Below, in pieces: positions 1 through 5,542 of a DNA stretch of 5,542 nt. Where the stretch lies: positions 1 to 5,542 of the forward strand of contig JANYBF010000122.1 in NCBI GenBank assembly GCA_025360895.1. The letters are read 5' to 3'. Both the position numbers and the translations under genes were made by a program. Under the pieces are notes generated by a model. It worked only from the letters and a program-made list of their open reading frames with translations, was not told the DNA's origin and searched no databases. This stretch comes from Verrucomicrobiota bacterium (GTDB lineage Bacteria; Verrucomicrobiota; Verrucomicrobiia; Limisphaerales; JADLHS01). How positions within the stretch are numbered: position 1 is the stretch's first letter; each line of letters starts with the position of its first letter.

Positions 1-36
1 GGTGGTGGTGGTGGTGGTGGTGGTGGTGGTGGTGGC
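1..36 (+). repeat. (GGT)11-GGC trinucleotide microsatellite coding poly-glycine
   Basis: Eleven perfect GGT codons followed by GGC give at least 12 consecutive glycines in the secretin frame. The run touches the window edge, so its full length is unknown. Because the unit is 3 bases, copy-number change would alter linker length without breaking the frame. Confidence 0.95.
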
Positions 37-1410
37 ACTAGCAGTAGCGGGGGGGCAAATGGCCAAAGCGGTAGTTCGCTGATCATTCCGCGCGTCAGTG
101 TTACCGGTGGTTCGCAGCAGGGTGGCGGCCAAGGTGGCGGTGGCGGTGGTCAAGGTGGTGGTGTTAGCGGCGGTGGCATTGCCGGTCTTACGGAGACGAA
201 TGCCATGGAATCCGTGAGCGCGGCGGTGCAGAAGTTTTTCACCACCATGGGCGTGGATCTCACCACGCCGCCTAAGAGCGTTTTTTGGAATGATCGTAAA
301 GGCCAATTGCTTGTTTACGCGACGACGGAGGACTTGGACAAAATTGAGCAAGTGATTCAAGTGCTGAACGTGGCGCCGCCACAGGTGAATATCAAAGTGA
401 AGTTTACTGAGATTTCTCAAAATGACACTCGGGCCCTTGGCTTCGATTGGTTCCTTGGCAATATGTTGATGGGCAACAATGGCGGTGTGGTGGCTTCCGG
501 CGGTTCGGCCCCAAGCCTCCAAGGCCAGCCATCTACCGCGAACCCGCAGGGCTTTTTCCCCGGCACCTCTCCCGCCAATGCCATTCCCTCATCAGCGGCC
601 GACCAGTTGATAACCGGCGGCTTGGGCAATGCGGTAAATGCGCCGGCAATTGCGACCTTCACTGGTATTCTGACGGATCCTCAGTTTCGCGTCGTCATCA
701 AGGCGATTGACCAACGTACTGGGGTTGACCTCTTAAGTGAAGGGGATGTTACGACCGTTAGCGGTCGGCAGTGCCAGATTTTAACCATTGAAATGCGGAC
801 GATTGTCACCGGTATCAGTCAGAATGCGAGCCAATCCGGCCAGGCGGGTGGTACCGGTAGCGGTACGACGGTGAATCCAAATCAGGCGGTATTTGTCACC
901 CCGATCACCCAACTCCTGCCGTTCGGCCCGACAATTGATGTGGTGCCCTATGTTTCGTCCGATGGTTGCACAATTCAGATGACGATTATTCCGACGGTGA
1001 GTGAATTTGCGGGTTATGACTTTGCCACCGCCGCGATCTTTGTGCCGAAGTCCGTTACCGGGAGCGGCCAAGACGTTACGTCGGTTTTACCATTGCCGAG
1101 TTTCCGGCTGCGTCAGGTCACGACAAGTTGCATCGTCTGGGATGGGCAAACCGTGGTCTTGGGCGGGTTGATCATCTCGGAAATCGAAAAGCACAAGGAC
1201 ATGGTGCCGATTTTGGGCACACTGCCGCTGGTTGGAAGGCTTTTTCAAAGCGAGTCGTCCGTGAATAAAAGGAAGAATCTCGTCATTTTTGTGACGCCGA
1301 CGATTATTGATCCGGCTGGCAATCGGGCGCACACGGAGGATGAATTGCCATTTAGTCAACAAGCTGGCCGCGCCCCCATTCCTTCGCAGACCGGGGGCGC
1401 ATTCAAATGA
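1..1410 (+). CDS. GspD/PilQ-like secretin, C-terminal part (5' end outside the window)
   Basis: Secretins form the multimeric outer-membrane channel of type II secretion and type IV pilus systems. The frame is open from base 1 and codes 469 residues here, so the ATG at 205 is internal and the true start lies upstream. Residues 1-62 are a Gly/Ser/Gln-rich linker. Residues 94-128 (VFWNDRKGQLLVYAT, then TEDLDKIEQVIQVLN) match the last periplasmic N-domain that precedes the barrel. The barrel domain starts at PPQVNIKVKFTEI (126-138), and the gate region is ILTDPQFRVVIKAIDQRTG followed by DLLSEGDVTTVSGRQCQI. The secretin signature is VPILGTLPLVGRLF (402-415), followed by NLVIFVTPTIID. The tail after this is short, with no obvious pilotin-binding domain. 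One oddity is that the usual proline of the gate ('LSxPxVTT' in many relatives) reads LSEGDVTT. The family is certain. Whether it serves secretion or pili cannot be decided without the N-terminus and neighbours. Confidence 0.93.
   Translation, partial: GGGGGGGGGGGGTSSSGGANGQSGSSLIIPRVSVTGGSQQGGGQGGGGGGQGGGVSGGGIAGLTETNAMESVSAAVQKFFTTMGVDLTTPPKSVFWNDRKGQLLVYATTEDLDKIEQVIQVLNVAPPQVNIKVKFTEISQNDTRALGFDWFLGNMLMGNNGGVVASGGSAPSLQGQPSTANPQGFFPGTSPANAIPSSAADQLITGGLGNAVNAPAIATFTGILTDPQFRVVIKAIDQRTGVDLLSEGDVTTVSGRQCQILTIEMRTIVTGISQNASQSGQAGGTGSGTTVNPNQAVFVTPITQLLPFGPTIDVVPYVSSDGCTIQMTIIPTVSEFAGYDFATAAIFVPKSVTGSGQDVTSVLPLPSFRLRQVTTSCIVWDGQTVVLGGLIISEIEKHKDMVPILGTLPLVGRLFQSESSVNKRKNLVIFVTPTIIDPAGNRAHTEDELPFSQQAGRAPIPSQTGGAFK
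106..180 (+). repeat. Imperfect GGT/GGC/CAA low-complexity tract (Gly/Gln-rich linker)
   Basis: This second glycine-rich block lies in the secretin and encodes GGSQQGGGQGGG followed by GGGQGGGVSGGG (residues 36-59 of the visible part). The codons are a mixture of GGT and GGC with CAA/CAG interruptions, so it is older or less homogeneous than the pure run at the window start. The two blocks are separated by SSLIIPRVSVT, which looks like a short ordered strand. Known GspD proteins can carry a disordered Gly/Ser-rich loop in the N3 region. This tract may be an enlarged version of it, which is an inference. Confidence 0.8.
1370..1400 (+). other. GC-rich hairpin at the 3' end of the secretin gene
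   Basis: GCGCCCCC (1370-1377) is a perfect inverted repeat of GGGGGCGC (1393-1400) with a 15-base loop. It lies inside the coding sequence and ends seven bases before the stop codon (1408-1410). No T-run follows, so it is not a canonical intrinsic terminator. It could attenuate or stabilise the transcript between the secretin and the exonuclease, or it could be chance in GC-rich coding DNA. Confidence 0.4.
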
Positions 1411-1437
1411 TATGGGCCGCCGATGAAGATGCAATAA

Positions 1438-2364
1438 ATGGCGCGCATCCTGATCGTTGACGGGCACGCTTATGCGTATCGGGCGTTTTATGCAATCCGC
1501 AGTTTAAGTTCGCCGGTGGGACAACCGACGAATGCGATTTACGGGTTCATCAAGATGTTCGCAAAGATGCGGGCGACGGTAAAGCCGACGCATTCGATCG
1601 TGGTTTGGGACGGCGGGTTGAGTGCGGAACGACAGGTGGCATTGCCGAGGTACAAGGCGCAACGGCCGGAGATGCCGGCGGATTTGGGGCCGCAGTTAGA
1701 TCAGATCGGGCGTTATCTCACGGCCGCGAATGTCGCGACGTTTTGTGGTGACGGGATCGAAGCGGATGATTACATCGCGTGTGTGACGCGCGCGGCCCGA
1801 CGGGTGGGCTGGGAAGTGGTGGTTGCCAGCGCCGACAAAGATTTTATGCAACTCGTCGCGCCAAGCGTCGGGTTGCTGAATCCGAACGATAAGTCGGAAG
1901 CGATTTGGACTGCGGCGCAGGTGCATGCCAAGGCGGGGGTTGAGCCAGAACAAATTGTCGACTGGCTGAGTTTGGTTGGTGACAGTGTGGACAACATTCC
2001 AGGAGTACCCGGCGTGGGGCCGAAGACAGCAGCGGAACTGTTACGCCAGTTTGGATCGGTGGCAGAATTGTATCGGCGGTTGGATGAAGTAAAGTCGGTG
2101 CGTATCCGCGCTAAGTTGCACGCGGCGGGTTCGGATGTGCGGCGCAACCAGGAGTTGGTGCGATTGCAGGATGATCTGGTTTGTGAGTTTTCGCCGGCGG
2201 CGTTGGCGGAACAACCGGGGAACGTCGCTCAGTTGGCGGAATTATTTAGCGAATGGGGCTTTCGCTCCATGCGTGCGGAACTCGAGGCGGGCGGCGGCGA
2301 TGCGCGGGCGCGTTTGGTCAGTGATGGTGCGGGGAGCGAGCCTCGACAGAAAAATTTGCTTTAG
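1438..2364 (+). CDS. Stand-alone 5'-3' exonuclease / flap endonuclease (PolA N-terminal-like)
   Basis: This 308-residue protein matches the 5' nuclease domain of bacterial DNA polymerase I throughout, with no polymerase part. Such enzymes remove RNA primers or 5' flaps and act on DNA in the cytoplasm. Acidic metal-site motifs appear in the family's order: VDGHAYAYRAFYA (D8), VVWDGG (D58), GIEADDYIA (E109, D110, D111), SADKDFMQL (D133, D135) and GDSVDNIPG (D182, D185). The helix-three-turn-helix DNA-binding motif PGVPGVGPKTAAELL (188-202) follows. The basic segment RYKAQRPEMP (71-80) matches the helical arch region. All key residues are present, so it should be active. After about residue 284 the tail is short, polar and not conserved-looking. 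The ATG is chosen because an in-frame TAA immediately precedes it and the protein begins at the conserved first strand. A weak GAAGA lies 8 bases upstream. The gene starts 27 bases after the secretin stop, so read-through transcription is likely, although a functional link is not obvious. Confidence 0.95.
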   Translation: MARILIVDGHAYAYRAFYAIRSLSSPVGQPTNAIYGFIKMFAKMRATVKPTHSIVVWDGGLSAERQVALPRYKAQRPEMPADLGPQLDQIGRYLTAANVATFCGDGIEADDYIACVTRAARRVGWEVVVASADKDFMQLVAPSVGLLNPNDKSEAIWTAAQVHAKAGVEPEQIVDWLSLVGDSVDNIPGVPGVGPKTAAELLRQFGSVAELYRRLDEVKSVRIRAKLHAAGSDVRRNQELVRLQDDLVCEFSPAALAEQPGNVAQLAELFSEWGFRSMRAELEAGGGDARARLVSDGAGSEPRQKNLL

Positions 2365-2399
2365 AACGAAAAGTGAACGAAAGACTTTCAATGCGGGCG

Positions 2400-2426
2400 A
2401 AGTGCGGTCGTGCGAGCAAGTGCGGT
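2400..2426 (+). repeat. Short direct repeat AAGTGCGGT x2 in the gap
   Basis: AAGTGCGGT occurs at 2400-2408 and again at 2418-2426, an 18-base pitch, in the non-coding gap upstream of the exported-protein genes. The core GTGCGG of both copies is complementary to CCGCAC at 2469-2474, so either copy could pair with it in RNA. A regulator-binding site or alternative RNA folding is possible, but nine bases twice may also be chance. Confidence 0.4.
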
Positions 2427-2456
2427 TGGACGACTTGGGCCGCTTCGCTTCCCGGC

Positions 2457-2472
2457 GTGGACAAGAGTCCGC
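2457..2472 (+). terminator. Small hairpin in the gap after the exonuclease gene (weak terminator candidate)
   Basis: GTGGAC (2457-2462) can pair with GTCCGC (2467-2472), with one G-U wobble, around an AAGA tetraloop. This gives a six-pair stem. The following sequence ACCATTGTTAATG is only moderately T-rich, so it is a poor intrinsic terminator. It is the only compact hairpin I see in the 136-base gap. It may separate the exonuclease transcript from the exported-protein genes, which would then need their own promoter. I could not find a convincing one. Confidence 0.25.
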
Positions 2473-2487
2473 ACCATTGTTAATGAT

Positions 2488-2493
2488 AAAGAG
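2488..2493 (+). promoter_or_regulatory. Shine-Dalgarno-like AAAGAG deciding the propeller gene start
   Basis: AAAGAG ends seven bases before the ATG at 2501, a workable but weak ribosome binding site. The other in-frame ATGs, at 2483 and 2522, have nothing better, so 2501 is preferred. The start at 2522 would give the neatest signal peptide (MRR then a hydrophobic core) and cannot be excluded. Confidence 0.45.
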
Positions 2494-2500
2494 TAATTTT

Positions 2501-3997
2501 ATGTCACCACTGTTGTGTGCTATGCGAAGAACCGCCGGGCTTGCCTGCCTGCTAGCGATGCCATTGCTCGCCGATGGGCAGAATGCCTTTTCGCCGGGCG
2601 GGGATGATTACGTGATTGCGGGCGCGCTGGCCGGTGATCAAACGGCCCCGCAGACGGCCGTGAATGCCACCGGTGGCTATCTGGTTTGGCAGGACAATTC
2701 ACCCAACCCCAATGGGCTAAGAATCCGGGCGCAACGGCTGAACCAGAACTTTTCCCGCTCTCAGTCGCAGTTTCTGGTCAGTTCGGTGGCGAATGCTGCG
2801 AACACCGGGGATCAGGAAAAACCCCAGGTAGCCTTGCTGAATGGCGACGGGGCGGTGATTGTCTGGCAAGGTGGTCGTTTTGGTTTTCAAAAGATTTACG
2901 CCCGCTTTTGTGCCGCCAATGGTTCGTTCCTGACGAGTGACATCCTAGTCAATACCTATACCAACAACTTCCAGGTCAGTCCGGGCGTGGCGACGCTGGC
3001 CGACGGCAGTGTGGTGGTGGTTTGGGCCAGTGATCTGCAGGACGGAAGCTTGCAGGGGATTTTTGGACAACGGCTTTCTGCGACGGGCGTGAAATTGGGA
3101 GGTGAATTTCAAATCAATCAATGGACGGCAAAGAACCAGCGGACCCCGGTTGTCGCCGCGCTGAGCGGGGGTGATTTCGTCGTCGCTTGGGTTTCCGAAT
3201 TACAACGTGGCACCTCGACGGTGGACGTTTACGCGCGCACTTTCAATTCGTCCGGCAACGCCGTGGGCAACGAGTTTCCAGTCAATAGCAGCCTGACAAA
3301 CCTCTGTGCCAACCCTTCGGTGGCGGCTTCCCCGCAGGGTGGTTTTGCGGTGGCTTGGAGTCAGCGTGACGGCCAGGTGCGGACGATCGACAGTCCGACG
3401 AGCGGTCTCCCGGTTTCCACCCGGTCGCAAAAAGGTTGGGATGCTTATGCCCGGCTGTTCGGCGCGAATGGGGTCGCAACCAGTCAAGCGATTTGTCTGA
3501 ACACCGAAACCCATGGCGACCAGTACGCGCCCAAGCTGAGCGCCTTTGGCAAGAACTATCTGGCGGTCTGGAACAGTCTGGGTCAGGACACCTCGCGCGA
3601 GGGCGTTTTTGGGCAGTTCCTCATGAACAACGGTGATCTGGCCGGGGTGGAGTTCCGGGTCAATACCACGACGGCCAGTCGGCAGATCCATCCCACCATC
3701 GCGTCGGATGGCCTCAATCGCTTTCTCGTGCTTTGGTCGTCGTTTGTCGCCGGCACGAGCTTCGACTTGTTCGCGCGGTCGTACGATCTGATCCGCTTGG
3801 AAATGGTCGCCACGCCGACGCACTTGACCCTGACTTGGAACACCCAGCCCGGCTTGGTTTACCGGGTGCAATCTTCCGCTGACAATCTGACTTGGACTGA
3901 TTTTGGCCCGGAACGAACCGCAGTCGGCTACAGTGATTCCCTTGCCGTCAGTCCTGTCAGCGGCCGCGCCTTTTACCGCGTCATCCGTCCGCAATAA
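2501..3997 (+). CDS. Exported protein, predicted seven-bladed beta-propeller with C-terminal beta-sandwich-like domain
   Basis: The function is unknown. From the ATG at 2501 the protein has 498 residues. Residues 1-27 form a signal peptide: MRR, then the hydrophobic core TAGLACLLAMPLLA, with cleavage near ADGQ. The body has seven repeats of about 53-60 residues, one (the fifth) about 70. Each has a hydrophobic strand ending in tryptophan (LVW 61-63, VIVW 119-122, VVVW 172-175, VVAW 227-230, AVAW 283-286, LAVW 354-357, LVLW 409-412). A second motif follows (RAQRL, IYARF, FGQRL, YARTF, YARLF, FGQFL, FARSY), and several repeats close with EF-x-(V/I)-N. Seven regular beta repeats suggest a closed seven-bladed propeller, usually a binding or scaffold fold. 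The fifth repeat carries a Ser/Thr-rich insertion at about 296-311. Residues 438-498 (LTLTWNTQPGLVYRVQSSAD, then NLTWTDFG) resemble the C-terminal module common in Verrucomicrobia surface proteins. There is no LPXTG, PEP-CTERM or transmembrane anchor. The frame is open further upstream to 2135, but that part overlaps the exonuclease and is not believable coding. Confidence 0.85.
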   Translation: MSPLLCAMRRTAGLACLLAMPLLADGQNAFSPGGDDYVIAGALAGDQTAPQTAVNATGGYLVWQDNSPNPNGLRIRAQRLNQNFSRSQSQFLVSSVANAANTGDQEKPQVALLNGDGAVIVWQGGRFGFQKIYARFCAANGSFLTSDILVNTYTNNFQVSPGVATLADGSVVVVWASDLQDGSLQGIFGQRLSATGVKLGGEFQINQWTAKNQRTPVVAALSGGDFVVAWVSELQRGTSTVDVYARTFNSSGNAVGNEFPVNSSLTNLCANPSVAASPQGGFAVAWSQRDGQVRTIDSPTSGLPVSTRSQKGWDAYARLFGANGVATSQAICLNTETHGDQYAPKLSAFGKNYLAVWNSLGQDTSREGVFGQFLMNNGDLAGVEFRVNTTTASRQIHPTIASDGLNRFLVLWSSFVAGTSFDLFARSYDLIRLEMVATPTHLTLTWNTQPGLVYRVQSSADNLTWTDFGPERTAVGYSDSLAVSPVSGRAFYRVIRPQ

Positions 3998-4002
3998 ATT
4001 TT

Positions 4003-5370
4003 ATGCTGCGACATTTGCAACAAACAGTGGTGGCTCTTTTGGTTGCCGGAGCCGTTCATTCCGCGCCGGCCTTTTCCATGCTCGGGCCCTATGAAGCCTG
4101 GCAAACGCCCGACATCGGTTACAATCCGGTGGGCGGTGATATCGGCGGGCCCATGAACCTCGGGGAAGAGTACCGTTGGAACGTCAAAACGATTACCTAC
4201 GGCTTCGACGAATCCTTTTTGAACTACTTTGGACAAGACGGGGTGACGGCGGTCAACAAGGCGTTCGCCCTGCTGAACAATCTGCCGGCCTTTTCCCAGA
4301 CGAGTTCGAACTTGCTGGAATTTTCCACCGACACCCGCCGGGATAACTACCAGGCCAGCGCTTTGGCCTTGCTGGATCTAAAATCTTACGTTTTGGGTAC
4401 GCTCATGGAAGAAGTGGGCCTCGCCAGTCCCGATCGTTATGTCTGGACGCTGCGCTCCCGGGTCGTCATCAACAACCTCCCGCTCTACACGGTGATCCGG
4501 CGGAACTTCGATCCCGCCACTTTGGCCCCTTCCAGCTACGTCAATGGTGTTTTATACACTTATACCATTCTGCCCATTACCATTGACCCGTTTTACGATG
4601 CGATTGAAATCCCCGTCGATCCGCTGGCAGTTGGTCCGACGGCGGTGGCTTCTTCGATCGACGATCTCCTCGGTTTAGGGTTAGGCTTCGGTCAATTTTT
4701 TGTCGGTCTCACGCGCGACGATGTAGGCGGTTTGCGCTACCTGTATCGTCCGAACAATTACAACATTGAGAATTTGATTCCCGGCACGACCGGCTCCAGT
4801 GTCGGGTCACCTTATTTACCGTACGACCCGAACGCCACCAATCGCAACGCGGTCGTGGACACGGCCCTTCGTCCCGGCGTGAATCATCTCACCTTTGTGC
4901 AGGGCCAGTACGATTCAATGGTGGGCAACTTCATCACGATAACCAATCAATACCAGGATACGTACGTCTCCAACTCCACCGCGATCACCCAGAGTGCCCA
5001 GCGAATCCTGACCCAGCCGGACATCCTTATCATGGCCGAAGACTTGGGTGTGAATGCTAACGGTATTCCTCTGATCATGCGTCGCACCGGGACCGTTGCG
5101 CCTATCTGGGTCAATAATAATGGCATCAATGGCCAGGGGGTAAATGCGGGGCCAGGACAGATTAACGGGCAAGTCGTCATTTCACTCAGCAAGGTTGGTC
5201 CCTATATCCGCAACGCTGGCCCCTTAAATGGCCAATCTTCTCTGACGGAGGAAACCGGAAACAGTAGTTTTGTTTGGGGCTCTTTCGACGCCACCACCAA
5301 TGCGCCGATTGTTTATCCCACGGGGAGTTCCATCTATGAACTGGAACAGCAGATTTTTGGCGGAAATTAG
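4003..5370 (+). CDS. Exported protein of unknown function with a matrixin-like outline lacking a zinc site
   Basis: I do not recognise a named family. The 455-residue product starts with a signal peptide (MLRHLQQTVVALLVAGAVHS, cleavage near APAFS) and has no membrane anchor or sorting tail. Parts recall secreted matrixin-type metalloproteases: ITYGFDESF (64-72), the helix-like GVTAVNKAFALLNNLPAFS (80-98) and GLTRDDVGGLRYLY (235-248), the last similar to the 'LTxDDxxGIxxLY' end of such domains. At the place where a HExxHxxGxxH helix might be expected, the protein reads LGTLMEEVGLASPDRY (131-146), with a glutamate pair but no histidine. It is therefore probably not a zinc protease. The C-terminal half (from about 255) is rich in Asn, Thr, Gly and Ile and looks like extracellular beta structure. 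The ATG follows the propeller stop by only 5 bases, implying co-transcription and perhaps translational coupling. There is no Shine-Dalgarno site, only an A/T-rich TAAATTTT before the ATG. Confidence 0.8.
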   Translation: MLRHLQQTVVALLVAGAVHSAPAFSMLGPYEAWQTPDIGYNPVGGDIGGPMNLGEEYRWNVKTITYGFDESFLNYFGQDGVTAVNKAFALLNNLPAFSQTSSNLLEFSTDTRRDNYQASALALLDLKSYVLGTLMEEVGLASPDRYVWTLRSRVVINNLPLYTVIRRNFDPATLAPSSYVNGVLYTYTILPITIDPFYDAIEIPVDPLAVGPTAVASSIDDLLGLGLGFGQFFVGLTRDDVGGLRYLYRPNNYNIENLIPGTTGSSVGSPYLPYDPNATNRNAVVDTALRPGVNHLTFVQGQYDSMVGNFITITNQYQDTYVSNSTAITQSAQRILTQPDILIMAEDLGVNANGIPLIMRRTGTVAPIWVNNNGINGQGVNAGPGQINGQVVISLSKVGPYIRNAGPLNGQSSLTEETGNSSFVWGSFDATTNAPIVYPTGSSIYELEQQIFGGN

Positions 5371-5381
5371 TGGAAATCACT

Positions 5382-5390
5382 AGGACAGGA
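5382..5390 (+). promoter_or_regulatory. Ribosome binding site AGGACAGGA for the last gene
   Basis: Two AGGA cores lie before the ATG at 5394. The first (5382-5385) ends eight bases upstream, a good spacing. The second (5387-5390) is only three bases away and is probably too close. This is the clearest Shine-Dalgarno site of the window and supports the start of the short partial gene. Confidence 0.65.
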
Positions 5391-5393
5391 ATT

Positions 5394-5542
5394 ATGAAGC
5401 GAATTTTACTTTCTGGTTTGATGAGTTTGTCCCTCTTGGCGCCCTTCGTGGGTGAGGCGACCGTGGCCAACTGGACCAATACGGGGACGCTGACGTTTGC
5501 GCCGCAGGTTGACGCGGTCAATTTTTTTAACACCGGCACCAT
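5394..5542 (+). CDS. Exported protein, N-terminal fragment (continues beyond the window)
   Basis: The frame starts at an ATG with a good AGGA site and stays open to the window end: 49 complete codons plus two bases. It begins MKRILLSGLMSLSLLAPFVG, a standard signal peptide with a basic start and hydrophobic core, with likely cleavage after VGEA or a few residues later. The mature start, WTNTGTLTFAPQVDAVNF then FNTGT, resembles the repeat-rich beginning of large surface or autotransporter-like proteins of Verrucomicrobia that read 'IDATNFVNNGTF'. That comparison is from memory and is an inference. The gene lies 23 bases after the preceding stop on the same strand, so it probably belongs to the same transcription unit. 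The function is unknown. Confidence 0.72.
   Translation, partial: MKRILLSGLMSLSLLAPFVGEATVANWTNTGTLTFAPQVDAVNFFNTGT

Noticed and set aside
205..207. ATG at 205 as the start of the secretin gene.
   Set aside because: The frame is open to base 1 and the upstream codons form a coherent glycine-rich linker. A secretin also needs a signal peptide and N-domains, which must lie further upstream.
1407..1460. Tiny frame starting at the ATG that overlaps the secretin stop (ATGA).
   Set aside because: It is only 17 codons, ends inside the exonuclease gene and has no ribosome site. Translational coupling by such a leader cannot be supported from the sequence.
2458..2487. Possible sigma-70 promoter TGGACA with AATGAT after 18 bases.
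   Set aside because: The -10 match is poor, and the transcript would start only a few bases before the ATG at 2501. The -35-like part also lies inside the hairpin.
2135..2500. Upstream extension of the propeller frame, giving a 620-residue protein that overlaps the exonuclease.
   Set aside because: The extra residues are Arg/Trp/Cys-rich out-of-frame translation of the exonuclease and then of the gap. A clean signal peptide begins only after 2501.
3200..3994. Long antisense open frame of 264 codons opposite the propeller gene.
   Set aside because: Its translation is Arg/Gly/Pro-rich with no recognisable motif, as expected for a shadow of GC-rich coding DNA. The + strand frame has clear protein repeats.
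5186..5542. Antisense open frame running off the window end.
   Set aside because: It covers the end of one exported-protein gene and the start of the next. Both have convincing + strand signals, and the antisense translation shows no motif.

Overview
The window looks like chromosomal DNA of a moderately GC-rich Gram-negative bacterium. It most resembles Verrucomicrobia (the Pedosphaera/Limisphaera side of the phylum). That placement is an inference from protein style: a glycine-rich GspD-like secretin, exported proteins ending in a 'Y-R-V-Q-S-S-x-D-N-L-T-W' type domain, and an exported protein whose mature N-terminus reads 'TNTGTLTFAPQVDAVNF'. No marker gene is present to prove it. All genes read on the + strand.

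Layout. Bases 1-1410 hold the 3' part of a secretin gene, cut by the window start, beginning inside a pure (GGT)11 codon run. After 27 bases comes a stand-alone 5'-3' exonuclease/flap endonuclease (1438-2364) with all the expected acidic metal-binding motifs but no polymerase domain. A 136-base gap (2365-2500) holds a small hairpin, a short direct repeat and a Shine-Dalgarno-like site. Then follow three closely packed genes for exported proteins: a predicted seven-bladed beta-propeller (2501-3997), a secreted protein of unknown function with a faint matrixin-like outline but no zinc site (4003-5370), and the first 49 codons of a third signal-peptide protein (5394 to the window end).

How the parts may relate. 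The secretin would form an outer-membrane channel of a type II secretion or type IV pilus-like machine. The three exported proteins downstream are 5 and 23 bases apart, so they are probably co-transcribed and may act together at the cell surface or outside the cell. Whether they are clients of the secretin is speculation. The exonuclease between them is a DNA repair/replication enzyme and is probably there by chance of gene order.

The window has no RNA genes, mobile elements or CRISPR arrays that I could recognise. The strongest unexplained material is the exported trio.
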